Below, piece by piece: positions 1 to 8,885 of a stretch of 64,000 bases of DNA. The position numbers were made by a program, and so were the translations under genes. The stretch covers positions 1-64,000 of the forward strand of contig NZ_JBEXMJ010000012.1 of assembly GCF_040610475.1 (NCBI RefSeq), in the 5' to 3' direction. This DNA is from Actinopolymorpha sp. NPDC004070. GTDB taxonomy: Bacteria > Actinomycetota > Actinomycetes > Propionibacteriales > Actinopolymorphaceae. Position 1 is the first letter of the stretch. Every line of letters starts with the position of its first letter. The notes below the pieces were generated by a model, which saw only the letters and a program-made list of their open reading frames with translations, was not told the DNA's origin and did no database searches.

Positions 1-47
1 ATGGTACTGCAGGAGGGATCCTGTGGGAGAGTAGGACGCCGCCGGAC
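1..47 (+). rRNA. rrf: 5S rRNA, 3' end (partial)
   Basis: The first 47 bases match the conserved 3' half of bacterial 5S rRNA: GATGGTACTGCAG-like helix, then TGTGGGAGAGTAGG, then the CGCCGCC closing helix. The 5' part lies outside the window. A strong terminator follows at once, so this is the end of an rRNA operon reading rightward into the window. Confidence 0.9.
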
Positions 48-58
48 ATACATTGGTT

Positions 59-86
59 GAGGGCCACCCCACACGGGGTGGCCCTC
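59..86 (+). terminator. rRNA operon terminator
   Basis: A perfect 12-bp inverted repeat (59-70 with 75-86, GAGGGCCACCCC arm) closes a 4-nt ACAC loop and is followed by a T-containing stretch. It lies 11 bp after the 5S end, where an rRNA operon terminator is expected. Confidence 0.9.
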
Positions 87-150
87 AGTCATTTCTGGAC
101 CTTTTCACCCGCGGTCCGCGGTAACGCGGCCGGCGCCTGTCCGGCAGACG

Positions 151-551
151 GTGAGGTCGACTAACTCGACGGCAAGGCCCGGTCGAATGGCCGGGGTGGC
201 ACTCGCAGTCGGGTTGCTCGGTGCGGCGATGGCCTCCTGCGCGGCGAGTGCAGCGAGCGCGGCCAGTACGGCGAGTACGACAACGGGTGCGAGTTCGGTG
301 ACCGGCGCATCGACGGGCGTGGGGCGCCGCGGCGGGCGGTTGTGAGCTCTGGCGCGGGTACGGATCGATCGACGGTCTCGGCTGTGTCGGCCGACGCGAG
401 CGGACAGCCGTACGCGCCCAACTGGTTGCCGGACGAGCTGCTCGCCTGGAGCCCGACCACCGATCCAGACGCGCCGTACAACCGCAGCACCAGTCCCCTG
501 GCCGGCCAGGTCACCGACCGGCTGACGACAGCGAACGCGCTGGCCGGGTCG
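151..551 (+). pseudogene. Remnant of secreted GH85-like endo-N-acetylglucosaminidase
   Basis: Two plus-strand frames overlap at GTGA (342-345). The first (151-345) has a signal-peptide-like stretch MAGVALAVGLLGAAMASC followed by Ala/Ser/Thr-rich sequence. The second, from about 405, reads QPYAPNWLPDELLAWSP and then DPDAPYNRSTSPL, which resembles the conserved N-terminus of GH85 endo-beta-N-acetylglucosaminidases (pattern W-P-x2-L-x2-W-x-P, then D-A-x-x-N-R-S-x-x-P-L). The similarity stops near 551 and none of the catalytic barrel follows. One frameshift plus deletion of the 3' part would explain it. The match is from memory of the family, not a search. The rest of 86-736 shows no convincing gene. 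Confidence 0.4.
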
Positions 552-736
552 AGGTGGTCCCGGTCGGGGCCGACGGCCGGCGCGGTGCCGCAGGTCCCGA
601 CCGCCCGTGACCGGCGACCGGGCAGGTACACGCCTCCGCGTGGCTGGGCGGTAGTTCCGTCCGAACGCTCGATCCGGTTGCCGGGAAGCCGGCTGTTGGG
701 GAGCCCGGGTCAGGACCGGTGGGTCGAGCTTCGCGA

Positions 737-2215
737 TCAGGCGTGGTCGGAGACGGGCCGGCGCTCGTCCGGGTCGCTCGGCTCGTCGCACGGCTGAGCC
801 TCCGCCGGCCAGCGGTAGACGTCGCGGGCGATCTCGAGGCGCCGGGCGCGGTAGGCCGGGGAACTGTCCGGCAGCACGTGCTCGACCGGGTGGTCGCCAC
901 GCAGCTGGGCCGGGTCCAGCCGGTCGGTGACGCTCGGCCGGACGGCCAGCGGGCGCGTCGGTCCGGGGACCGGTAGCCGGCCCAGTGCGCGGCGTACGGC
1001 GGAGGTTCCGGCCGGGCCGAGCGCCCGCATCACCCCGGCCCGGGCCTCCAGGTCGAACGCGCGCAGGCGTTCGGCTCGGCCGGCCCGGTGGCCGGTGAAG
1101 CCGCCGAGGTCGTGTAGCCGCTCCGCGGTGGCCAGGTCGCCGGTCGGCGCGGGCAGCCGCGCGCACGCCAGAGCCAGCTCGGCCCGCCGGGACGGCTCCA
1201 GCAGGAGAGCACACGCGGCGGCCACCGCCGGCGCGGTGTCGTCGGCGGCCAGCACGGCGAGCCCGTCCCGGGCTACAGCCGCGGCTCGGGTCAGCTGGTC
1301 GTCGGTGGCGGTGGCGGCGTTCGGCACCAGAACGGTCGGCACCCCGGCCGGCAGCAACTCGTGCACCGCGTTGTAGCCGGCCGCGCTCACCGCCACGTCG
1401 AACGCCGCGAGATATCGGGCCAGCGGGTAGACGCCCACGAGCTCGTGCACCCGGCCCGCCTCCGCGGGCAGCAGCCCGGACCGCGCCAGCGGTGCGCGGG
1501 TCACCGCCACCTGCCAGTCCGGGCGGTCGAGGAAGGTCCGGATCGCGGCCCGCGCGGGCGTGACCGCGTCGTTGATCGAGCCGGCGCCGAGGGTGACCAG
1601 GGCAGTCGGCCGTTCCGGGTCGAGGCCGAGCGCGGCCGCCGCCTCCGGACGCGGCAGTGGCCGGCTGCGGGGCCACACGCTGATCGGCGGGACCCGTACG
1701 GCGTTCGGTCGCCGGGCCGTGGCGCCGCGGTCGGCCTCGGCGGCCAGGTCGCCGGGCTCGACGACCAGGTCGAAGAACGGTTCGGCGGCGAGCGCCCGCC
1801 GGTTGGCGCCGGGCCGCCACATGCCGCGGCGTACCCAGACGAACGCCACGTCCGGGTGCGCGGCCCGGGCGCGGAGCAGCCCGAGGTAGGGCGCCACCCC
1901 GTCGAAGACGAAGGTGTCGGCACCGGTCTCGGCCAGCAGGGCGCCGACGCGCGCGGCGAGGTACCCGTGCCAGGAAAGGTGTGGCATCCAGTGGCGGTGG
2001 TGGCTCGGGCAGTACTCCGCCCGCAGCCCGTGCCGGGTCACGACGTGCACGGCCTGGGACAGGGAGAAGACGAGCGGCTCGGCATCCACCGTGTCCCGGA
2101 GCGCGAGCGCGACGGCGGCCTGCCGGGCCAGGTGCCCCATACCGGTGCCGTTGCTGGTGGCCAGGACGATCCGGCGCGCCGGGGCCCGCCCACCGATCGC
2201 GGAGGTGTCGCTCAT
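737..2215 (-). CDS. GT28/MurG-like glycosyltransferase
   Basis: A 492-residue protein opening with VLATSNGTGMGHLARQ, which has the Gly-rich acceptor loop and following His typical of GT28/GT1 (MurG-like, GT-B fold) enzymes. A C-terminal donor-binding part contains VSAAGYNAVHELLPAGVP (near residue 300), as in MurG/UGT enzymes. It probably transfers a nucleotide-sugar onto a surface-glycan intermediate at the cytoplasmic face; substrate unknown. The ATG overlaps the upstream epimerase stop (ATGA), so it is the last gene of a four-gene translationally coupled operon. About 100 C-terminal residues beyond the GT-B fold are rich in Arg/Pro and of unknown role. Confidence 0.8.
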   Translation of the reverse strand: MSDTSAIGGRAPARRIVLATSNGTGMGHLARQAAVALALRDTVDAEPLVFSLSQAVHVVTRHGLRAEYCPSHHRHWMPHLSWHGYLAARVGALLAETGADTFVFDGVAPYLGLLRARAAHPDVAFVWVRRGMWRPGANRRALAAEPFFDLVVEPGDLAAEADRGATARRPNAVRVPPISVWPRSRPLPRPEAAAALGLDPERPTALVTLGAGSINDAVTPARAAIRTFLDRPDWQVAVTRAPLARSGLLPAEAGRVHELVGVYPLARYLAAFDVAVSAAGYNAVHELLPAGVPTVLVPNAATATDDQLTRAAAVARDGLAVLAADDTAPAVAAACALLLEPSRRAELALACARLPAPTGDLATAERLHDLGGFTGHRAGRAERLRAFDLEARAGVMRALGPAGTSAVRRALGRLPVPGPTRPLAVRPSVTDRLDPAQLRGDHPVEHVLPDSSPAYRARRLEIARDVYRWPAEAQPCDEPSDPDERRPVSDHA

Positions 2216-3318
2216 CCGGTCGCGTTGGCCGCACCCGTGGAGCGTCCGGCCAGCCAGGAGGAGACGATCGCGGCGATCCGCGGGCCGGCCTGCCCGTCCC
2301 ACAGCGGCGGCACCGGCCACGACGACGGGCGCCCGCGGTCGGCGATCTGCGCGAGCTCGGCCGGCAGCGTGTCCGCGCGTACCAGCCGGTTGGTGCCGTG
2401 GGTGATGGTCGCCGGGCGCTCCGTGGACGGGCGCAGAGTGAGGCAGGGTACGCCGAGCACGGTGGTCTCCTCCTGCACGCCTCCGGAGTCGGTGAGGACC
2501 GCCTCGGCGCCGCGGACGAGCGACATGAACTCGACGTACCCCAGCGGGTCCACGACCCGGATGCCCGGGTGGTCGGCGAAGCCGAGATCGAGCAACCGGG
2601 CCCGGCCGCGTGGATGCAGCGGGACCAGGATGGGCATCAGGTCGGCGCACTTGTGCATCGCCTGCACCAGCGTGAGGGCCTGTGCCTCGCTGTCGACGTT
2701 GCCGGGCCGGTGCAGGGTGGCCACGGCGTACCGGCCGTCCAGTCCGTGCGCCTCCCGTGCCGGGCCGGGGTCGAACCGATCCAGGTGGGTGAGCACCGTG
2801 TCGATCATCGGGTTTCCGACCAGGTGGATCCGGTCGTCGGGAACGCCCTCGCGGGCCAGGTGGCCGATCGCTTCCGGGCTGGTGACGAACGCGAGATCGG
2901 ACAGCGCGTCGGTGACCTTGCGGTTGATCTCCTCCGGCATGGTCGGGTCGAAGCTGCGCAGACCGGCTTCCACGTGCCCGAGCGGTACGCCGATCTTCGC
3001 GCAGACCAGGGCCGCCGCCATCGTGGAGTTGACGTCGCCGTAGACGAGCACGAGCTCGGGTGGTTCGCCGGTGAACAGTTTCTCCAGGGCGACCATCACC
3101 GCGGCCGTCTGGCTCGCGTGCGAGCCCGAGCCGACGCCCAGGTTGACGTCCGGGCGGGGCAGGTCGAGCTCTTCGAAGAAGATCTCCGACATCCGGTCGT
3201 CGTAGTGCTGCCCGGTGTGCACCAGCCGCTGCTCGACTCCCAGCCCGGCGAGTGCGGCCAGGACCGGTGCGGCCTTGGGAAAGTTCGGACGGGCGCCGGT
3301 GACGTGCACGACGGTCAC
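2212..3318 (-). CDS. wecB: UDP-N-acetylglucosamine 2-epimerase (copy 1)
   Basis: A 368-residue non-hydrolysing UDP-GlcNAc 2-epimerase, which converts UDP-GlcNAc to UDP-ManNAc in the cytoplasm. The family signatures are in order: TGARPNFPK near the start, HTGQHYDDRMSE, VYGDVNSTMA, HVEAGLRSFDPTMPEE (two catalytic acidic residues), TLHRPGNVD (catalytic His), TDSGGVQEE (UDP binding). The GTG start is chosen because AGGAGG sits six bases upstream and the GTG overlaps the preceding stop (GTGA). A second copy lies at 18562-19680. It shares an operon with three glycosyltransferases, so the product probably feeds a surface polymer. Confidence 0.93.
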   Translation of the reverse strand: MTVVHVTGARPNFPKAAPVLAALAGLGVEQRLVHTGQHYDDRMSEIFFEELDLPRPDVNLGVGSGSHASQTAAVMVALEKLFTGEPPELVLVYGDVNSTMAAALVCAKIGVPLGHVEAGLRSFDPTMPEEINRKVTDALSDLAFVTSPEAIGHLAREGVPDDRIHLVGNPMIDTVLTHLDRFDPGPAREAHGLDGRYAVATLHRPGNVDSEAQALTLVQAMHKCADLMPILVPLHPRGRARLLDLGFADHPGIRVVDPLGYVEFMSLVRGAEAVLTDSGGVQEETTVLGVPCLTLRPSTERPATITHGTNRLVRADTLPAELAQIADRGRPSSWPVPPLWDGQAGPRIAAIVSSWLAGRSTGAANATG

Positions 3319-4628
3319 GGTGTTCCTCCTTGGACGTGTTCTGGGTCCTGTCCCTGGATGTGCTTCGGGAGGTGTTCCGCGGCGACCTCGAGGCCGAGCC
3401 ATTCGCGCACGGCGGCGGCGAAGGCCGCCGACACCCGGGCGGGGGCCAGCCGGGCGGCCGTCGCGGCGGCGCTCGCCCGGGCCTGGGGCGTGGTGAGCAC
3501 CCGGCCGGCCTCGCCGAGCGCTTCCAGCAGGCCGTCGACGCTGCCGGCCGTCGAGTTGGCGGCCGTCGAATCGACGAGCGTGCCGCCGGTGTACGCGGGA
3601 TCGCCGTGCGCCGTCCTCCCGTCGTACCGCAGTGTGTGGTTCGCCTCCAGGCGCAGCCCGGGAGCCGCGTCGTCACGGACCACCGCGGGCAGCCCGAAGG
3701 TGAGCGCGAGCGCGCGGGCACCGGAGTTCAGCGAGCGGCGGTACGGCAGCACCGCGATGTCGGCCGCCCGCAGGTAGACCTGCATCTCCTCCACCGGGAT
3801 CTTCCGCAGCGACGCGTGCGCCGTGGGGTGGGCCCGCAGCCGGTCCCGGAACGCCAGCGTCTCCGGCTCCGCCCCGGCCGGTCCGGCGACGAGCAGGGCG
3901 TACCGCCCGGGTTCGCGTTCACACAACCGGTCGAACGCGTCCAGCAGTTCGGTGATCCCCTTGTACGGCTGGACCCGGCCGAGCAACAGGAAGACGGTGA
4001 CGCCGTCCGGCAGCCCGAGCTCGGCCCGCGCCTGGGCGCGCGGCATCCACGACGGGTAGGCGTCCTGGTAGCACGGGTGCGGGACCGACAGTTCCTTGTG
4101 CGCGGGGATGTCGAACCACGGCGCGACGAGTTCGCGGGTGCGCGGGCTCATCACGTGCACGCGCTCGGCCAGGGAGACCACACCCTGCCGCAGCCCCGCG
4201 TCCAGGTCGGGGTAGCGGGTTTCGTGCGGAAGGATGTTGTGCACCGTCCACAGCAGTCGAGCGCCGGTGTCGCACAGCTGTGCCAGTTCGTCGAGGAACG
4301 CCTTCACCCGGCCCCGGGCGTCGGTCTCGTCGGGTGCCTTGGCGAGCACGAAGTTCAGCCAGTGCAGGTGCACAACGAAGTCCACCCCGGCGCCGGCGAC
4401 CATGGAGGCGACCTGCCCGGTGGTGGCGAGGTCGTACGTCGGCAGCGGCGTCAACCCGCCCGGGCGCAGCCGGGAGTAGAGCATGTCCTGGAAGGGGTTT
4501 CCACGCGCGACCGGGAAATAACCAAACAGCGCGCCGTCGGGGCGGGTCCAGTCGTGTGCGGCCAGCGCGCGGGCCGCGTCGTCGGTGGCCAGGGCGGGTT
4601 CGTGGCCGAGACGCCGGGTGATCAGCAC
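3315..4628 (-). CDS. GT4-family glycosyltransferase
   Basis: A 437-residue GT-B protein. An N-terminal acceptor half (VVHLHWLNFVLAK, WTVHNILPHE) is followed by a GT1/GT4-type donor half with LLLGRVQPYKGITELLDAF and LPYRRSLNSGARALA, the phosphate-binding and E/S-containing loops. The GTG start at 4628 has GGAGGG upstream and overlaps the previous gene by seven bases; its stop overlaps the epimerase start. The HWLN/TVHN pattern resembles transferases of exopolysaccharide clusters. Donor and acceptor are unknown. Confidence 0.83.
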   Translation of the reverse strand: MLITRRLGHEPALATDDAARALAAHDWTRPDGALFGYFPVARGNPFQDMLYSRLRPGGLTPLPTYDLATTGQVASMVAGAGVDFVVHLHWLNFVLAKAPDETDARGRVKAFLDELAQLCDTGARLLWTVHNILPHETRYPDLDAGLRQGVVSLAERVHVMSPRTRELVAPWFDIPAHKELSVPHPCYQDAYPSWMPRAQARAELGLPDGVTVFLLLGRVQPYKGITELLDAFDRLCEREPGRYALLVAGPAGAEPETLAFRDRLRAHPTAHASLRKIPVEEMQVYLRAADIAVLPYRRSLNSGARALALTFGLPAVVRDDAAPGLRLEANHTLRYDGRTAHGDPAYTGGTLVDSTAANSTAGSVDGLLEALGEAGRVLTTPQARASAAATAARLAPARVSAAFAAAVREWLGLEVAAEHLPKHIQGQDPEHVQGGTP

Positions 4629-6385
4629 GCCGATCCCTCCTGTGCGGCCAGCAGGTCGGCGTACGCCTGGCCGAACGCACCGGCCACCGCGTCCCAGGAA
4701 CGCTCGGCGGCGACCCACTCCGCAGCACTGTCAACCAGAAATTGACGGGTGGACAGGTCGTCCATCAGCTCCGCGGCCGCGGCCGCAAGCGCACCCGGGT
4801 CGCCCGCACGGAACGCCAGCCCGCGGTGGCCTCCCACCCCTCCGGGCGTGCAGCCCACGATCTCGGTCAGCGCGGGCAGGTCGGCGACCACGACCGGAAT
4901 CCGCATCGCCATCGCCTCGAACGGCTTCATCGGCGAGACCATCCGGGCCGCGCGTTCGTCCACCCGGGGCACCACGAACAGGTCGATCTGGGCGTAGTGC
5001 CCGGCCACCTCGTCGAAGGGCACGTTGCCGGTGAAGACGACGTGCTCGCCCACCTCGAGCCGCTCGGCGAGGGCTTCGAGCGCGGGTCGCCGGCCGCCGT
5101 CGCCGACCAGCAGACCGGTCACCGCGCGTCCCCGCGCCCGCAGCCTGGCCACCGCCTCGATCAGCACCTCCTGCCCCTCACGTGGGTGGGACAGGTTGCT
5201 CACGTAGCCGAGGGTGAACGTGTCCGTCAGTCCCAGCCTGCGGCGCAGGCCGAGATCACGCGGACGGGGCGCGAACCGGTCCAGGTCGACGCCGTTGGGC
5301 ACCACCCGCACCTTGCCGGCGGGGATGCCGTGGCGTTCGACGATCTCGTCCCGCATCGGCGAGGACAACGTGAGTACGAGGTCGGCCTCGCGCATCATCG
5401 CGGACTCGGTGGCGAACCGGCGGCGGGGATACTCCGCGGTCTCGGCGAGGCCGGCGTCGGAGGTCCAGGTCGTCTCGAAGAAGCTGCGTACCTCGTAAAG
5501 CCACGGGATGCCGGCCCAGCGGGCGACCGCGGCGGCGGCCAGCGCGGCCTCGTATCCGCGGTGCCCGGACGAGACGTGCAGCAGCGCGGGGCGTTCGCGG
5601 GCCACGACCCCGGCCAGGGCGGCGGCGGACAGGCTGGCGTACTCGTCGTATCCGAGGTCGCGCAGGCGGCGACCGGCGTTCGGCAGCAGATGGTGGTACG
5701 TGACTCCCTCGACGACGCTGCGTTCCGGCGCGTCGGTGACGTCCACCGTGCCGGGGAAGCCGGGCTCGGTCACCCCGACGACGTCCCAGCCTCCGCGGGC
5801 GAGTGCCCGCAGCGACTCGTGTGACCTGGTGCAGAACCCGTTGTGCAGATAGGGCCTGGACTCCTTGGCGACGTAGAGCACCCGGCCCTCGTGGGCCTGG
5901 TACCCCCGCGGAGCCGGTGCGGTGACCACCGGACGCCAGCGTGGGTCGGTCTCCCGCGCCCGGCCGACCGCCCTGCGGGCCTGCCGCCAGTGCGCGGGCA
6001 GCCGGGTGCGGTCGGCCAGGGCGACGGCGTACGACCCGGCCTCGGTGACCGCGCCCCGCTTCGTCGCCACCCGGAGCCCCAGGTCGAGTGCGGCCTTGTC
6101 GCCGGGGTCGCGCCGCAACACGGCTTCGACGCGCGCCGCCGCCTCGGCGTACTCCCCGGCGCCGAGGCTCGCCCGGGCCGCGCTCAGGCCGGTCCGGGCC
6201 ACGAGTGCGGTCTGCCGGCCGAGTACGGCCCGCTGGAGTTCACGCAAGCGCCGGCGGGCCTGCGGAGAGAGGCGCTGCCGGGCGAGCGCACGCCCGCGTC
6301 GGGCCAGGTCGTCCGCGAAACTCAACCTCCGCCCTCCCAGTCTCGTACGCGGTGCCGCGTCGTCGGTGTGCTCGAAAGTGTGCAC
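4622..6385 (-). CDS. GT4-family glycosyltransferase with N-terminal extension
   Basis: About 587 residues. The first 200 are Arg/Ala-rich and partly TPR-like (YAEAAARVEAVLRRDPGDKAALDL). From VLYVAKESRPYLHNGFCTRSH on it is a classic GT4 transferase, with VRVVPNGVDLDRF, a GYVSN donor loop and FEAMAMRIPVVVADLPALTEIV near the C-terminus. It is the first gene of the minus-strand glycan operon. The start is uncertain: GTG at 6385 is preferred because the conserved part begins soon after, but upstream in-frame starts exist. The PHYLHNGFC-type opening is common in actinomycete polysaccharide transferases. Confidence 0.78.
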   Translation of the reverse strand: MHTFEHTDDAAPRTRLGGRRLSFADDLARRGRALARQRLSPQARRRLRELQRAVLGRQTALVARTGLSAARASLGAGEYAEAAARVEAVLRRDPGDKAALDLGLRVATKRGAVTEAGSYAVALADRTRLPAHWRQARRAVGRARETDPRWRPVVTAPAPRGYQAHEGRVLYVAKESRPYLHNGFCTRSHESLRALARGGWDVVGVTEPGFPGTVDVTDAPERSVVEGVTYHHLLPNAGRRLRDLGYDEYASLSAAALAGVVARERPALLHVSSGHRGYEAALAAAAVARWAGIPWLYEVRSFFETTWTSDAGLAETAEYPRRRFATESAMMREADLVLTLSSPMRDEIVERHGIPAGKVRVVPNGVDLDRFAPRPRDLGLRRRLGLTDTFTLGYVSNLSHPREGQEVLIEAVARLRARGRAVTGLLVGDGGRRPALEALAERLEVGEHVVFTGNVPFDEVAGHYAQIDLFVVPRVDERAARMVSPMKPFEAMAMRIPVVVADLPALTEIVGCTPGGVGGHRGLAFRAGDPGALAAAAAELMDDLSTRQFLVDSAAEWVAAERSWDAVAGAFGQAYADLLAAQEGSAC

Positions 6386-6608
6386 AGTGCCGGGCCGGTT
6401 GCGCTCGGTGAGCGCGGACCCGGCTTGCTCACTTTGCCAAATATCGGAAGGCGCGGGCGGCGAACAGCGAGATCGGCCGGATCCGGAGCCGAATGTCACC
6501 GTCCGTGAGGGGGTTCGTCCTTCTCCGGGGCTTTCGGGCGGGGCGTGAACAGGCCCGGCTTTGCCGGACTGTTCGACGTCGGTGCTCGGCATTGGTGGTG
6601 AGTGTCCC

Positions 6609-6620
6609 TATGCTCCGGTC
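6609..6620 (+). promoter_or_regulatory. -10 box of leaderless promoter
   Basis: TATGCT at 6609-6614 followed by six bases and then GTG at 6621. No Shine-Dalgarno is present, so transcription probably starts at the GTG itself. Confidence 0.55.
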
Positions 6621-8795
6621 GTGGCTGACGACAGACCTCTCGGCGTCCAGCAGACGCGGCGGGTACCCGGGGAAGGCCCGGAAGGCTCCCCGGCTCCGGC
6701 CGCAGTGGGCAGCGTAGTTGTGCTGTGTGACCCGAACTGGCCCGCTGAACCGGGTGTGTGCTGTTGGCGCGCGAACGTTCATGCCGCCTTCACCGAACTC
6801 GGCCTCGACGTTCACCAGGTCGCCTGGTCGCCGCCGCCACCCGACGTCGTGGAGCCGACCACGGCGCCCACCGCGCGGGTGCCCGGCACGGCCGGGGTGG
6901 CGGTGCGGTTCGTCGGCCGGGCCGCGCGCGCCGGTGCGTACGCCGTCGCCCGGCGGACCCACACCGCGGCCCGGCGGGTGGGCCACGAGTTCGGCGTGCA
7001 CGTGGCCCGGCGACGCATGGGTACGCCCACGTCGGTGGAGCCGGTGCCGGCCCGCACCTCCGGCGCCCCCGACCCCCAGCTCGCCGCCCTGGCCGGGGCC
7101 CGGCTGGTGCTCGCCGAGTCCGCCGCGGCGGCGCTGGCCGCGGTCGACTCCGGCGTACCCGGCGGCGTCGTGTGGCTGTTCGCCGTACCGCCCGAACGCG
7201 CCGCGCCGGGTGAGCCGGTGACCTGGGCCGGGCAGCTCCGGGAAGCCGCTCCGCTGGTCGGCGGAGTGGTCACGGACAGCCTGGACGCCGCGGGAGTAAT
7301 GGAGCGGGTGGCCGGCCCGGTGCGCACGGTCGTCTTCCCGCCGCTGGCCGCCGACCGGCCCTGCCCGACCTGCGGTGGCCGTCGCGGCGGGCGTTCGGAC
7401 GGTCGTACGGGCGCGGCGGCGGACCTCTACCCCGAGGACGTCCCCGGCCACCTCGCGTTGTGGCGGCGGCTGCTGGACGAGACCGCGGACGGCGCCGCTC
7501 CCGAGCCCACGGCGTACTCCTATCCCGTCGCCCGGCTGCGCGGCGACGCGGGCCCCTGGACCCCACCCGAGCAGGACCGCTGGGGCGGCGAACCGTGGCC
7601 GCGGACCGGAGAGCCGCACGCGGAGTGGACCGCGGCCGCGCAGGACACCGGCGCCCGGCAGCTCCTCGCCCTGCTGCCGCCGCTCGCGGACGCCGAGCCG
7701 TCCAACGGGCCGTCCACCGGGCCGTCCACCGGGCCATCCATCGGGACGAACGGCGGAAAAGTGCGGGTCCGGGTGTTCGGGCACGACATGAAGTTCATGC
7801 GCGGCCTGGCCACCAAGCTGGACCAGCGGCCGGACCTGGAGGTGGCCGTCGACGAGTGGCGTACGCCCGGTGCTCGCAACGACGGCATCACCGAGAACCT
7901 CGCCCGCTCCGGCCAGCTGCTGGTCGCCGAGTGGGCCCGGCCGAACGCGGTCTGGCTGTCCCGGACCAAGCGCCCGGATCAGCGGCTGGTCGTACGCCTG
8001 CACCGGTTCGAGATCGAGAGCGCCTACCCTCCCAAGATCCAGCTGGACGCCGTGGACGCGGTGGTCCACATCGCGCCGCACATGCGCCGGCGCATCCGGA
8101 CCGAGCTCGGCTGGCCGGACGAGAAGCTGGTCTACATCCCCAACTACGTCGACCTCGCCGCGCTGGACCGGCCGAAGTACGCGGAGGCGCGGTTCACCCT
8201 CGGCATGGTCGGGATCACGCCCGGTCTGAAGCGGTTCGACCTGGCCCTGGACCTGCTGGCCGCGCTGCGCCGGGAGGACCCGCGCTTCCACCTGCTGGTG
8301 CGCAGCCGGATGGGCTGGGCGCACAAGCCGTCGTGGGAGCGGCCCGAGGAGCGCCGCGACACCCAGCGCAGTCTGGAGCGGGTGGAGAAGGACCCGCTGC
8401 TGCGCGGCGCGGTGGTGTTCGACGCGTTCGGGCAGGACATGCCCGCGTGGTACCGCAAGGTGGGCCACATCCTGTCGCTGTCGGATGTGGAGGGCTCGCA
8501 CGCCGCGCTGGCCGAGGGCATGGGATCGGGCGCGGTGCCGGTGATCCGGGCCTGGGATGGTGCCGCCGAGGCGTACGGCGAGGACGCCCTGTGCGGCTCC
8601 CTGGCCGAGGCGGTGACCTGGGTGACCGAGACCGCCGACCAGGCGACCTGGGAGGAGCGGTCCGACTGGGCCAAGGCCGAGGTCGCCCGGCGCTTCGACC
8701 CCGACCAGGTCGTCGCCGCGTGGGCGGACCTGGCGCACGACCGGCTGGACCGGGCGCGGGCGCGGTTCGCGGCGTACGCCGAGGCCGGCGCCTGA
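6621..8795 (+). CDS. Large two-part glycosyltransferase
   Basis: About 724 residues. The N-terminal half (VVVLCDPNWPAEPGVCCWRANVH-type opening, a lone CPTCGGR zinc-ribbon-like pair) resembles no family I can name. A repeat-encoded Ser/Thr/Gly/Pro linker follows near residues 360-376. The C-terminal half is GT4-like: VRVFGHDMKFMRGLATKL, LVYIPNYVDL, LGMVGITPGLKRFDLALDLL and a late SDVEGSHAALAEGMGSGAVPVI loop. It is divergent from the wecB/glycosyltransferase operon, which suggests a shared glycan pathway. GTG at 6621 is chosen for the TANNNT box six bases upstream; an ATG at 6561 is the alternative. Confidence 0.75.
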   Translation: MADDRPLGVQQTRRVPGEGPEGSPAPAAVGSVVVLCDPNWPAEPGVCCWRANVHAAFTELGLDVHQVAWSPPPPDVVEPTTAPTARVPGTAGVAVRFVGRAARAGAYAVARRTHTAARRVGHEFGVHVARRRMGTPTSVEPVPARTSGAPDPQLAALAGARLVLAESAAAALAAVDSGVPGGVVWLFAVPPERAAPGEPVTWAGQLREAAPLVGGVVTDSLDAAGVMERVAGPVRTVVFPPLAADRPCPTCGGRRGGRSDGRTGAAADLYPEDVPGHLALWRRLLDETADGAAPEPTAYSYPVARLRGDAGPWTPPEQDRWGGEPWPRTGEPHAEWTAAAQDTGARQLLALLPPLADAEPSNGPSTGPSTGPSIGTNGGKVRVRVFGHDMKFMRGLATKLDQRPDLEVAVDEWRTPGARNDGITENLARSGQLLVAEWARPNAVWLSRTKRPDQRLVVRLHRFEIESAYPPKIQLDAVDAVVHIAPHMRRRIRTELGWPDEKLVYIPNYVDLAALDRPKYAEARFTLGMVGITPGLKRFDLALDLLAALRREDPRFHLLVRSRMGWAHKPSWERPEERRDTQRSLERVEKDPLLRGAVVFDAFGQDMPAWYRKVGHILSLSDVEGSHAALAEGMGSGAVPVIRAWDGAAEAYGEDALCGSLAEAVTWVTETADQATWEERSDWAKAEVARRFDPDQVVAAWADLAHDRLDRARARFAAYAEAGA
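7698..7745 (+). repeat. 12-bp in-frame tandem repeat (4 units)
   Basis: Four units of CCGTCCACCGGG or one- to two-base variants. In frame they encode a Pro/Ser/Thr/Gly linker between the two halves of the glycosyltransferase, so copy-number change would alter linker length without breaking the frame. Confidence 0.85.
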
Positions 8796-8808
8796 CGGTC
8801 CTTCGTTC

Positions 8809-8883
8809 GTACGACCGAGCGGCGTACGACCGAGCGGCGTACGACCGAGCGGCGTACGACCGAGCGGCGTACGACCGAACGGC
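8809..8883. repeat. 15-bp tandem repeat (5 units)
   Basis: Five head-to-tail copies of GTACGACCGAGCGGC; the first four are identical and the last has one change. The array fills the 90-bp gap between two convergent genes and ends two bases before the stop codon of the ABC ATPase gene. It has no stem-loop with a T-tail, so it is not an ordinary terminator. Confidence 0.95.
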
Positions 8884-8885
8884 GG

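Noticed and set aside
105..2234. Long minus-strand reading frame of 709 codons
   Set aside because: Arg/Pro/Gly-rich, no family features, and in another frame across the GT28-like gene. It is an out-of-frame shadow of GC-rich coding DNA.
1361..3043. Long plus-strand frame antisense to the glycosyltransferase and epimerase
   Set aside because: The opposite strand encodes complete, well-conserved enzymes; this frame has no recognisable motif.
6429..8738. 769-codon minus-strand frame antisense to the large glycosyltransferase
   Set aside because: Low-complexity shadow sequence; the plus strand carries the GT4 motifs.
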